From the NCBI GenBank assembly GCA_902363665.1, contig CABJAW010000004.1, positions 124,001-188,000 of the forward strand: a DNA stretch of 64,000 bases, written 5' to 3'. The translations under genes and the position numbers were made by a program. Below the pieces are notes generated by a model. The model did no database searches, was not told the DNA's origin, and worked only from the letters and a program-made list of their open reading frames with translations. How positions within the stretch are numbered: position 1 is the first letter of the stretch; the number at the start of each line of letters is the position of its first letter. This stretch comes from Lachnospiraceae bacterium. Lineage in GTDB: Bacteria > Bacillota > Clostridia > Lachnospirales > Lachnospiraceae. Of the stretch, positions 17,397 to 25,322 are shown piece after piece.

Positions 17397-19310
17397 ATGA
17401 AGAGAAAAACACTCATGGCGATCACGCTTGCTACAGTGACAGCAATCGCACCGGCATCCGCTGCATTTGCAGAAGAAGCTACGGAAGCTGCGACAGAAGC
17501 TGCAACAGAAGCCGCTACGGAAGCTGCAACAGAAGCCGCTACGGAAGCCGCTACTGAGGCTGCTACAGAGGCAGCTACTGAGGCTGCTACAGAGGCAGCA
17601 GCAGAAGGTGAGACAGAAGCAGCTGCTGAGGTAGCAGACGGAGATGTTGCTCCGATCGAGGGCGCAGACGTTGCACACAAATCTTCAGAAGCAGCACCTG
17701 ACTGGCAGGCGTACAACAACCTGATTGCGCAGATTAAGACTACGACAGATATGGCTGAGCGTGAAGCAATGATGCATCAGGCAGAGGATATGCTGATGGA
17801 AACCGGAGCAATTGTTCCGCTTTACTATTATAATGATATTTATCTTCAGAAGGAAAATGTAACCGGTATCTACTGCAATAATTACGGATTCAAATATTTC
17901 CAGTTTGCAGATGCAGGCGATGCTACGACACTTCGTCTGAATCTGGCAAGTGAGCCGGATAAGCTTGACCCGGCACTGAACTCTACCGTTGATGGTGCCT
18001 GCCTTGCAGTAAACAGCTTTGACGGACTTTGCACCTACGATGAGAACGGTGAGATCGCAATGGATTTTGCTGAGAGCTATGAAGCAAGCGAAGATGGTCT
18101 GACCTACACCTTTACATTAAGAGATGGCCTGAAGTGGAGCGATGGCACAGATCTGAACGCAAATGATTTTGTTTATTCCTGGAATCGTGCTGCAAGTGCA
18201 GAGACAGGTGCTGACTACGCATACATGTTTGACCCGATCGCAAGAAAAGACGATGGAACACTGGATGTAACTGCAAGTGAGGATGGAAAGACCCTTACCA
18301 TCAATCTTGTGTCTCCGTGTGCATACTTCCTTGACCTTTGCGCATTCCCGGCATTCTACGCAGTTCCGCAGGCAAGCGTTGAGGCTGCTGACGGATGGCA
18401 GGATAACCCGGGCGCATGGTGCCAGGAAGCAGGATTTGTATCCAGCGGTGCTTACACACTTGAGAGCTGGACACATAACGAGAGCATGGTATACGTAAAG
18501 AACCCGAACTACTATCGTGCAGATGAAGTTAAGATCGAGCGTCTTGAGTTCATGCTGAGTGCGGATGATACTGCGATTTATGCCGCATACAATGCAGGCG
18601 ACCTTGATTTCGCAGATACTGTTCCGACGGATGAAATCCAGAGCCTTCTGGACAATCCGGAATTCCATATCATTGATAACCTTGGTACCTACTATGTAGC
18701 GTTCAACGTAAACAGTGATCTGTTTGCAGGCAAGACTCCGGAGCAGGCATCTGCAATGAGACGTGGTCTCAGCCTTCTGATCGACCGTGATTATATCGTA
18801 GAGAACATTGGCCAGACAGGTCAGCAGCTTGCAAATACCTTTGTTCCGGCAGGTATGGCAGATGGCAATGGCGGTGAGTTCCGTCAGAACGATGATGCTT
18901 ACACCTATCCGAATGCAGATGCAGTTGGATATTATGATCCGTCCTATGAAGCATACGATGACAACCTGGCAGAGGCAATTGAGCTTCTGAAAGAGGCAGG
19001 CTATGAGTTCGTTGATGATGGAAACGGAAATGAAGTACTTTCTGATGCAACTCCGATCGATATCACCTACATCACAAATGACGGAAGTGCACACGTTGCA
19101 GTCGCAGAGGCTATGCAGCAGGATTTTGCAGCAATCGGTGCAAATCTGACCATCGAGACAAATGAGTGGAATGTATTCCTGAACGAGCGTAAAGCTGGTA
19201 ACTTTGATATGTCCCGTAACGGCTGGCTGGCTGACTTCAACGATCCGATCAACATGCTTGAGATGTGGACAACAGACAGCGGAAACAACGACGTACAGTT
19301 TGGTAGATAA
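17397..19310 (+). CDS. oppA: Peptide-binding protein OppA-like, circularly permuted
   Basis: A 637-residue extracytoplasmic binding protein of the SBP_bac_5 family. The signal peptide spans residues 1 to about 25 (APASAAFA). A linker of ten Ala-Ala-Thr-Glu units follows. Residues of about 98-168 (AYNNLIAQIKTTTDMAERE, AIVPLYYYNDIYL, GFKYFQFA) correspond to the normal C-terminal end of OppA. The usual N-terminal start (TLRLNLASEPDKLDPALN) comes only at about residue 173. The chain stops at WTTDSGNNDVQFGR, exactly where the normal C-terminal segment would continue. So the order is rotated. There is no lipobox cysteine. The start at 17397 has GGAGG upstream; ATG 17382 overlaps that ribosome site. 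Confidence 0.88.
   Translation: MKRKTLMAITLATVTAIAPASAAFAEEATEAATEAATEAATEAATEAATEAATEAATEAATEAATEAAAEGETEAAAEVADGDVAPIEGADVAHKSSEAAPDWQAYNNLIAQIKTTTDMAEREAMMHQAEDMLMETGAIVPLYYYNDIYLQKENVTGIYCNNYGFKYFQFADAGDATTLRLNLASEPDKLDPALNSTVDGACLAVNSFDGLCTYDENGEIAMDFAESYEASEDGLTYTFTLRDGLKWSDGTDLNANDFVYSWNRAASAETGADYAYMFDPIARKDDGTLDVTASEDGKTLTINLVSPCAYFLDLCAFPAFYAVPQASVEAADGWQDNPGAWCQEAGFVSSGAYTLESWTHNESMVYVKNPNYYRADEVKIERLEFMLSADDTAIYAAYNAGDLDFADTVPTDEIQSLLDNPEFHIIDNLGTYYVAFNVNSDLFAGKTPEQASAMRRGLSLLIDRDYIVENIGQTGQQLANTFVPAGMADGNGGEFRQNDDAYTYPNADAVGYYDPSYEAYDDNLAEAIELLKEAGYEFVDDGNGNEVLSDATPIDITYITNDGSAHVAVAEAMQQDFAAIGANLTIETNEWNVFLNERKAGNFDMSRNGWLADFNDPINMLEMWTTDSGNNDVQFGR
17478..17594 (+). repeat. 12-bp tandem coding repeat (Ala-Ala-Thr-Glu linker)
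   Basis: Ten imperfect 12-base units, each encoding Ala-Ala-Thr-Glu or its Ala-Thr-Glu start, with synonymous variation between units (ACG/ACA/ACT, GAA/GAG). The silent differences suggest the protein repeat is kept by selection, although unit number could still change by slippage. Confidence 0.9.
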
Positions 19311-19360
19311 TTAAGGGCGAAAGAACCTGATTCCGTTCCGTTAATGAGCGGAAAAGAGAA

Positions 19361-19392
19361 GGGCGGCATGCTTAGGCGTGCCGCCCTTTTTG
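19361..19392 (+). terminator. Terminator of the opp operon
   Basis: GGGCGGCATG pairs with CGTGCCGCCC over a six-base loop, followed by TTTTT. The stretch from here to 19560 holds no gene I can support. Confidence 0.92.
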
Positions 19393-19556
19393 TCGTGGTG
19401 TGCCTGGCGGTGTATGTTTCTAACGGGTTAAAGTTCCCGAATCCGCCAGGTAGTGGGAAGGATATAGCCGAAAGCAAGGGTGTTCATCGTGAGATGGAAT
19501 CTGAAGGAAGCTGGATGGAGAACAGTAACCCTTTAGAGGAAAAAGAAGAAAATTAA

Positions 19557-19586
19557 TTTCACGGAAGCCGGTTTGCGTGATATAAT
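19557..19586 (+). promoter_or_regulatory. Probable promoter of pepP
   Basis: TATAAT at 19581-19586 with TTTCAC 18 bases upstream. It would give a leader of about 145 bases that contains the inverted repeat at 19639-19709. Confidence 0.55.
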
Positions 19587-19638
19587 AATTATTGCTGGGT
19601 TTATACAGCTATCTGGTATAAAGAAATACAGCAAAAAG

Positions 19639-19709
19639 ATATTTTCACAGACGGTAAGGAAAGCCAGAGCCTGTGCGGCTGACCGGAAAGCCAGAAGCTG
19701 TGAAAATAT
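19639..19709 (+). other. Structured leader of pepP, possible regulatory RNA
   Basis: A perfect 12-base inverted repeat (ATATTTTCACAG / CTGTGAAAATAT) encloses 47 bases. Inside are two further stems, CGGT/ACCG and AGCC/GGCT. The internal loops on the two sides each contain GGAAAGCCAGA. A nested three-stem structure with a repeated loop motif in a 5' leader looks like a regulatory RNA, but it matches no riboswitch class I recognise. Confidence 0.45.
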
Positions 19710-19738
19710 GGATTGTGGGGAAACAAAGGAGTATAATT

Positions 19739-21550
19739 ATGACAACAGTAAAAGAAAGAATTGCAGCACTTCGTGCGTGCATGAAAGAAAAAGGAATCAA
19801 TGCCTACCTGATTCCGACGGATGATTACCATGCATCCGAATACGTAGGAGAATTTTTCAAATGCCGTGCCTATATGACCGGTTTTACCGGTTCAGCAGGA
19901 ACCGCGGTGATTACACAGAACATGGCGGGCATGTGGACGGATGCACGTTATTTTATTCAGGCGGAGCGTCAGATGGGAGAGAATGTGACGTTGTTTAAAA
20001 TGCGTGAGCCGGGTGTTCCAACGGTAGAGGAATTCCTGAAAGATACATTAAAGGAAGGTGACTGCCTAGGCTTTGACGGAAGATGTGTAGGGGCATCTGA
20101 GGCGGAAAAGCTGGTAAAGGAGCTTGGTGAAAAGGGCGTGCGCGTGGATAGTGGTGAAGATCTGGTCGGCGAGATCTGGACAGACCGTCCGGCGCTTTCC
20201 TGTGAACCGGCCTGGGAGCTTGACCTGAAATGGGCAGGAAAATCTAGAGAGGATAAGATTGCTGAAATCCGGAAAGAGATGGCAGAAAAAGGTGCAGATC
20301 TGTTTTTACTGACAAAGCTGGAGGATATTGCATGGTTGTTAAATATTCGCGGAAATGATATCCATACGGTTCCGGTGGTACTTTCTTATCTGATGATGAG
20401 TCAGGATGAAGTCAGATTATATGCAAATGAAACTGTATTTTCAGATGATCTAAAAGAAAAGCTGGCAAAAGCAGGTGTGACGATTCATCCGTACAACGCG
20501 GTCTATGAAGAAGCGGCACAGATTCCGGCAGGCAAAAAGGTGCTGGTGGACAAAGGAAAAGCAAACTATCTCCTGGTGGCACGGATTCCGGAGAACGTCA
20601 CGGTACTTAATGAGGGCAATCTGACACTTCTTCCAAAGGCGATCAAGAATCCGGTTGAGGTGGAAAATGAAAAGATTGCGCACATCAAGGATGGTGTGGC
20701 AGTTACAAAATTTATTTACTGGCTGAAGAAAAATGTCGGTAAAGAGAAGATTACAGAGTGCTCAGCAGCGGATTATCTGAACCATCTGCGGGCAGAGCAG
20801 GAGCATTTTGTCGACAACAGCTTTGATCCGATCGTTTCCTACGGAGAGCATGCAGCGATGAACCATTATTCTCCGACTCCGGAGACCGATGTGGAAGTCG
20901 AGCCGCACGGACTGCTGCTTGCCGATACGGGCGGACATTACCTGGAAGGTTCGACCGACATCACGCGTACCGTTGCTATGGGTGAGATCACAGACGATGA
21001 ACGAGCTCATTTTACGGCAGTGCTTCGCGGCCACTTAAATCTTGCAAATGCAAAATTCCTTTACGGATGTACAGGCATCAACCTTGATTATCTGGCGCGT
21101 CAGCCACTGTGGGAGCGCGGAGAGGATTTCAAGCACGGCACGGGACACGGTGTTGGCTACTGCCTCAGTGTTCATGAATCGCCGAACGGCTTCCGCTGGA
21201 GACGGCTTCCGGACCGTAACGAGGATGCGGTTCTTGAAGAGGGCATGATTACCTCCAACGAGCCGGGGTACTACGTGGAGGGTGGCTACGGTATCCGGCA
21301 TGAGAACATGATCGTCTGCAAAAAGGCAGAGAAAAACGAATACGGTCAGTTTATGTGCTTCGAAAATCTGACGATGGTGCCGTTTGATCTGGATGCGATC
21401 GATCCGGATCAGATGACAGTAAAAGAAAAGCAGCTGCTGAACGATTACCATAAAGAAGTATACGAAAAGATTGCACCGTATCTGACGGAAGAAGAGCATG
21501 CGTGGCTGAAAGAAGCAACGAGAGAGATCTATAGCAATCCTCTAAAATAA
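19739..21550 (+). CDS. pepP: Xaa-Pro aminopeptidase (M24B)
   Basis: A 603-residue cytoplasmic metallopeptidase that removes N-terminal residues before proline, a likely partner to the peptide importer upstream. Two creatinase N-terminal-like domains (MTTVKERIAALRACM onward, about 1-300) precede the M24 pita-bread catalytic domain. Metal-site motifs are DTGGHYLEGSTDITRT, HGTGHGVGYCLSVHE and SNEPGYYVEGGYGIRHEN. The long form resembles the eukaryotic-type and clostridial enzymes of about 600 residues. The start at 19739 has AAAGGAG upstream. Confidence 0.93.
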   Translation: MTTVKERIAALRACMKEKGINAYLIPTDDYHASEYVGEFFKCRAYMTGFTGSAGTAVITQNMAGMWTDARYFIQAERQMGENVTLFKMREPGVPTVEEFLKDTLKEGDCLGFDGRCVGASEAEKLVKELGEKGVRVDSGEDLVGEIWTDRPALSCEPAWELDLKWAGKSREDKIAEIRKEMAEKGADLFLLTKLEDIAWLLNIRGNDIHTVPVVLSYLMMSQDEVRLYANETVFSDDLKEKLAKAGVTIHPYNAVYEEAAQIPAGKKVLVDKGKANYLLVARIPENVTVLNEGNLTLLPKAIKNPVEVENEKIAHIKDGVAVTKFIYWLKKNVGKEKITECSAADYLNHLRAEQEHFVDNSFDPIVSYGEHAAMNHYSPTPETDVEVEPHGLLLADTGGHYLEGSTDITRTVAMGEITDDERAHFTAVLRGHLNLANAKFLYGCTGINLDYLARQPLWERGEDFKHGTGHGVGYCLSVHESPNGFRWRRLPDRNEDAVLEEGMITSNEPGYYVEGGYGIRHENMIVCKKAEKNEYGQFMCFENLTMVPFDLDAIDPDQMTVKEKQLLNDYHKEVYEKIAPYLTEEEHAWLKEATREIYSNPLK

Positions 21551-21675
21551 TGCATCTTAATCCAGCCCATCAGAGTGTGAAATCCTGCGTCAGATATCTT
21601 TGCCGTGCGTCAGCACGCCTGCAGATATCTTCCTTGTCTTTCGCACTCTGCTGAACTGCCTTAAATGCATTATTT
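21545..21675 (+). repeat. Long imperfect palindrome after pepP
   Basis: Ends AAATAATGCAT and ATGCATTATTT are perfect inverted repeats. Inner arms CAGAGTGTGAAA / TTTCGCACTCTG, then AGATATCTT-type arms, and a central CGTGC/GCACG hairpin complete a 131-base near-palindrome overlapping the pepP stop. It could be a small mobile repeat or a two-way terminator between convergent genes. Confidence 0.7.
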
Positions 21676-21709
21676 ACGAGGATCGCTATAAGTTTCAGTC
21701 ATGAAAGAA

Positions 21710-21752
21710 AGGCGCAGAGCAGAACCTTGAAGATTCACTCTGTGCCTTTTTT
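21710..21752. terminator. Bidirectional terminator between pepP and coaX
   Basis: AGGCGCAGAG / CTCTGTGCCT stem, flanked by A-rich and T-rich arms on both sides, so a U-run follows the stem in either direction. It separates convergent pepP and coaX. Confidence 0.8.
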
Positions 21753-21764
21753 CATGCGAAAAAT

Positions 21765-22529
21765 TTACCGATTCTTATTATAAATAATCATCAGCCCCTT
21801 CAGCAGCAGCTGATCGTCAATGATGATCTTCCGTTTGCAGTACGGAATAATGACCTTTGCCAGCCCACCGGTGGAGATCACGGTACACTGCTCACCGATC
21901 TCTTCCTCGATTTTCTCGACAACACCGTCGATGCTGGATGCGTTGCTGTAAATAATACCGCTGCGCATGCAGTCGATTGTGTTGGAACCAATCACGCGTT
22001 TGGGCGGATCAAGACTGATTTTCGGCAGCTGGGAGGTTCGTGTAGTCAGGGAATCCAGAGAAACACGAAGTCCGGGAATAATCATACCACCGAGAAAATT
22101 TTTGTTGCCGTCTATTGCAGAAATTGTAGTGGCGGTGCCCATGTCGATGATGATGAGCGGGCACGGATATTCGTGGATCGCAGCAACCGCATCAGCTACG
22201 CGGTCACTTCCAAGCTGCGCCGGATTGTCAAGCTTGATCTTAAGTCCGGTGCGGATGCCAGGACCGACCACCATGACCGGTTTTCCGGTCAGACGTGTCA
22301 TTGCCGCCTGAACGGTGTGAGTGACAGAAGGTACGACAGAGGAAATGATGCCGCCCTCAAATGCACGGTGGCTTAAGTTGTTCAGCTCCAGAATATTTTT
22401 GATGAGAATTGTATATTCCAGTTCAGTGGAATTTTGATTGGTCGAAAGCCGCTCAATAAAAAGTATTTGATCATTTTCAAAACAGCCAAGTACAATGTTG
22501 GAATTTCCAATGTCTACCGCAAGAATCAT
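21765..22529 (-). CDS. coaX: Type III pantothenate kinase CoaX
   Basis: A 254-residue ASKHA-fold kinase performing the first step of CoA synthesis, pantothenate to phosphopantothenate. Motifs: DIGNSNIVLG near the N-terminus, GSDRVADAVAA, and IIDMGTATTISAI carrying the Asp of the active site. A strong GGAGGTAAC ribosome site precedes the start. It is downstream of the putative pantothenate transporter component and convergent with pepP. Confidence 0.95.
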   Translation of the reverse strand: MILAVDIGNSNIVLGCFENDQILFIERLSTNQNSTELEYTILIKNILELNNLSHRAFEGGIISSVVPSVTHTVQAAMTRLTGKPVMVVGPGIRTGLKIKLDNPAQLGSDRVADAVAAIHEYPCPLIIIDMGTATTISAIDGNKNFLGGMIIPGLRVSLDSLTTRTSQLPKISLDPPKRVIGSNTIDCMRSGIIYSNASSIDGVVEKIEEEIGEQCTVISTGGLAKVIIPYCKRKIIIDDQLLLKGLMIIYNKNR

Positions 22530-22566
22530 GTGTTACCTCCTGAAAATGAATACTGAAAATGTAGGG

Positions 22567-23193
22567 TCAGGCTACGTTTGCGCGTTTAACAGCTGGTACA
22601 AAGTGAGCTTTGTAGAGCGCCAGTCCGACAGCCCCTGTAATAATTGTAGAAGAAACCATTTCGCAGACTGCGTTGATTCCAACGAAACCGCAGATGAACG
22701 CGATGACATTTTTTCCGCCCATCAGCGTCTGCATGTATTCGGTGTTGCCAAAGAGCAGTACCAGAAGTGACATAAACAGCGCCGTATTTAAAAATGCGGA
22801 GCAAAAGCCTGTCACAAAGCAGGCGGTCGGTGTATTGGATACCTTGCGCATACCGCGGAAGATGTAGCCAAGCAGCAGACCGTCAATCATACGCGGCACA
22901 AAACGCTGGATGAAAGCAAGCACCGGATTGATGCCGAATAAAACAGCTCCCATGGCGCTTGTTCCGCCGACGCCGATGCACTGCAGAAAGCTGGTCAGGC
23001 CAAATACAGACCCGACGATTGCGCCGCCGACCGGTCCGAGTGTGATTGCAGCCACAGCGACCGGAATCACATTGAAGGTGATGGCAAGCGGTCCGATATT
23101 CAGATATCCGAGCGGGGTATAAGCCATGAGAAGAAGAATTGCGGTCATCAGGCCGAGAAGTACGAGTTGCGAAGTGTTGAATTTTTTGTTCAT
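22567..23193 (-). CDS. panT: ECF transporter S component, probably pantothenate (PanT)
   Basis: A 208-residue membrane protein with about six hydrophobic segments, of the ECF S-component type (LGLMTAILLLMAYTPLGYL, LGPVGGAIVGSVFGLTSFLQ). S components bind a vitamin and share a common energizing module encoded elsewhere. It lies 37 bases upstream of coaX in the same operon, which is the main reason for assigning pantothenate. The ribosome site AAGGAGG is good. Confidence 0.82.
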   Translation of the reverse strand: MNKKFNTSQLVLLGLMTAILLLMAYTPLGYLNIGPLAITFNVIPVAVAAITLGPVGGAIVGSVFGLTSFLQCIGVGGTSAMGAVLFGINPVLAFIQRFVPRMIDGLLLGYIFRGMRKVSNTPTACFVTGFCSAFLNTALFMSLLVLLFGNTEYMQTLMGGKNVIAFICGFVGINAVCEMVSSTIITGAVGLALYKAHFVPAVKRANVA

Positions 23194-23434
23194 GATAAGA
23201 TCCTCCTTGTTATCATTCCCATTCAGAGTCCGTATGCGTTCGTCAGTCCATTCGTCCAGGTATCATCCATCCGGTATGATCCGCAAGCAGTGTGACAAAA
23301 AAACTGAGTGCATCCGTATCAAACAGGGATACAATACAATTACAGGCAAGAGTATACCATTTTCGCGTCGGAAGCACAAGAAAAAAAGAGATGTTTTGAA
23401 AACAATACAAACAGAAAAGCAGATACCTTGGAGA

Positions 23435-23463
23435 TTGTCAAAAAAAGTTTCCTATGCTAAACT
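23435..23463 (+). promoter_or_regulatory. Promoter of coaBC
   Basis: TTGTCA (23435-23440), 17 bases, TAAACT (23458-23463). The resulting leader is about 240 bases long. It contains a 15-codon open frame starting MLNKRFSF (23499) of unknown meaning. I see no clear promoter for panT in the opposite direction within 23194-23434. Confidence 0.6.
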
Positions 23464-23710
23464 GTATGACGAGTAGCTGGAAGGAGAATATGAGAATATG
23501 TTGAATAAAAGGTTTTCTTTTTCCAACATAATTTTGTATAGATAGCTGCAGAGGATGATGGCCTGATTGGATCGTAAGCGAGGAAGCCTCACTGAGATAA
23601 TGGTTATAAGCAGGCAGCGATGCGATTTGCAAATAGCTTCATTGTCTGCAGTGTAAAACTATATTGTGTTTTGCAGGTATTGCGGAGTATAAAAAGAAAA
23701 GAGGAACACT

Positions 23711-24919
23711 ATGCTGAGTGGAAAGACAGTAATTTTAGGAGTGACCGGGAGCATTGCTGCTTATAAGGCGGCAAATCTGGCAAGCATGCTCAGAAAACAG
23801 CATGCCGATGTACAGGTAATCATGACGAAAAATGCAACAGAGTTTATTAATCCGATCACGTTCGAGACACTGACGGGAAAGAAATGTCTGGTCGATACGT
23901 TTGACCGGAATTTTCAATATGAGGTGGAGCACGTGGAGCTGGCAAAACGGGCAGATCTGGCGATTGTGGCGCCAGCGAGCGCAAATGTGATTGCAAAGCT
24001 GGCTCATGGAATTGCGGACGATATGCTCACGACGACGCTGCTTGCGTGTACGTGTCCGAAGCTGGTAGCCCCGGCGATGAATACGCGGATGTACCAGAAT
24101 CCGATCACGCAGGACAATCTGGCAACACTGCGCCATTATGGCTTTCAGGTGATCGAACCGGCGAGCGGCCATCTGGCCTGTGGCGATACGGGAGCAGGAA
24201 AGCTTCCGCCGGAATCGCTTTTGCTGGAGCATATTTTGGACGAGATCGCCTTTGAGAAGGATATGAAAGGCATCCACGTGCTGGTGACTGCAGGACCGAC
24301 GATGGAAGCGATCGACCCGGTACGCTTTATCTCGAATCATTCCACCGGAAAAATGGGCTATGCGCTTGCAAGAGTGTGCCGCCGCCGTGGCGCAAAAGTG
24401 ACACTTGTCTCAGGAAAGACAAATCTGGAACCGCCATACGGTGTGGAATTCGTACCGGTCAAAAGCGCGGAGGATATGTTTGAGGCGGTGACGACACGGG
24501 CAGCGCAGCAGGATATCATTATTAAAGCGGCTGCTGTGGCAGATTACCGTCCGGCGCAGGTAGCAGAGAACAAGATTCACAAAAGTGACGATGACATGAG
24601 TATCCATCTGGAGCGCACAAAGGATATTCTGGCATGGCTCGGAACGCATCGCCGTGAGGGGCAGGTGCTGTGCGGCTTTGCGATGGAGACGGAGCACATG
24701 GTGGAGCATGCGCAGGAGAAGCTGACCCGCAAACACGTAGATATGATCGCCGCAAACAATGTAAAAGTAGCCGGAGCAGGATTCGGAACGGATACGAATG
24801 TGGTGACGTTGATTACGGCAGAAGGCGTACGGGAGCTTGAGATGATGAGCAAGGAAGAGGTATCTGTGGCGCTGGTTGATGAGGCGCTGCGGATCGGAAA
24901 CTTCAACAAAGCGGAATGA
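23711..24919 (+). CDS. coaBC: Bifunctional CoaBC
   Basis: A 402-residue fusion. The N-terminal flavoprotein phosphopantothenoylcysteine decarboxylase occupies about 1-180: GVTGSIAAYKAANL, ASANVIAKLAHGIADDML, PAMNTRMYQNP. The C-terminal phosphopantothenate-cysteine ligase runs from about 185 (VLVTAGPTMEAIDPVRFISN, AAVADYRP, KDILAWLG). It makes phosphopantetheine from phosphopantothenate. Divergent panT-coaX completes a local CoA supply cluster. Confidence 0.95.
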   Translation: MLSGKTVILGVTGSIAAYKAANLASMLRKQHADVQVIMTKNATEFINPITFETLTGKKCLVDTFDRNFQYEVEHVELAKRADLAIVAPASANVIAKLAHGIADDMLTTTLLACTCPKLVAPAMNTRMYQNPITQDNLATLRHYGFQVIEPASGHLACGDTGAGKLPPESLLLEHILDEIAFEKDMKGIHVLVTAGPTMEAIDPVRFISNHSTGKMGYALARVCRRRGAKVTLVSGKTNLEPPYGVEFVPVKSAEDMFEAVTTRAAQQDIIIKAAAVADYRPAQVAENKIHKSDDDMSIHLERTKDILAWLGTHRREGQVLCGFAMETEHMVEHAQEKLTRKHVDMIAANNVKVAGAGFGTDTNVVTLITAEGVRELEMMSKEEVSVALVDEALRIGNFNKAE

Positions 24920-24966
24920 GAATGTCCGTTTTGTGGGTTAGTTATGAAAATGGAAAAGGAGCGGCC

Positions 24967-25197
24967 ATGAAAAAAAGCTACGAGACAATCTGGGAAATTT
25001 TCAACAAATGCCCGAACAATCAGATGCGGGATGTGTTTATCGATGAGATTGAGACGGATGATACGGATGAATTTATCCGCCGCAAGTTTCAGGATAAAAA
25101 TGCGACATGGGAGAAAAGCGAGCTGGAGGATGGGACGATCATTTATGATATCAACGCATCGGGAATTCTGCAGCGGTATTCATTCACGGAAATATAA
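24967..25197 (+). CDS. Small uncharacterised protein upstream of MoxR
   Basis: A 76-residue acidic soluble protein (MKKSYETIWEIFNKCPN to YSFTEI) that I do not recognise. It has a good AAAGGAG ribosome site, is well separated from coaBC and precedes the MoxR-like ATPase gene, with which it is probably co-transcribed. Charged residues dominate, and no membrane segment or metal motif is visible. It could be an adaptor or substrate of the MoxR/VWA pair, but that is a guess from position. Confidence 0.65.
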   Translation: MKKSYETIWEIFNKCPNNQMRDVFIDEIETDDTDEFIRRKFQDKNATWEKSELEDGTIIYDINASGILQRYSFTEI

Positions 25198-25258
25198 GTG
25201 TGAATAAGCATTCTATTACTATCTTTGCGGATAAGAAAGATAGAAAAAAGCAGATACT

Positions 25259-25303
25259 CGGTTATGAGCAAATAGCGAAAGTGGATTGCGAATATCCGCT
25301 TGA
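25259..25303 (+). repeat. Hairpin repeat family A, copy before moxR
   Basis: CGGTTATGAGCAAATAGCGA followed by GTGGATTGCGAATATCCGC matches the family A 3' core closely. It sits between the small gene and the MoxR-like gene and ends nine bases before that gene's GGGAGG ribosome site. Confidence 0.85.
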
Positions 25304-25322
25304 CTGTACGCGGGAGGAATTT

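Noticed and set aside
17378..17719. Antisense open frame of Ala-Ala-Ser-Val repeats
   Set aside because: It is the reverse reading of the 12-base AATE coding repeat; periodic sequence keeps several frames open.
18117..19094. Cys-rich 325-codon frame antisense to the binding protein
   Set aside because: A shadow frame arising from biased codon use (GCA/TGC) in the real gene on the other strand.
19344..19556. 70-codon open frame with a hydrophobic stretch after the peptide-binding gene
   Set aside because: It begins upstream of and reads through the opp terminator hairpin, has no ribosome site, and its hydrophobic run comes from the terminator sequence.
23194..23434. Possible riboswitch ahead of panT
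   Set aside because: No conserved aptamer blocks or terminator could be recognised on the minus strand.
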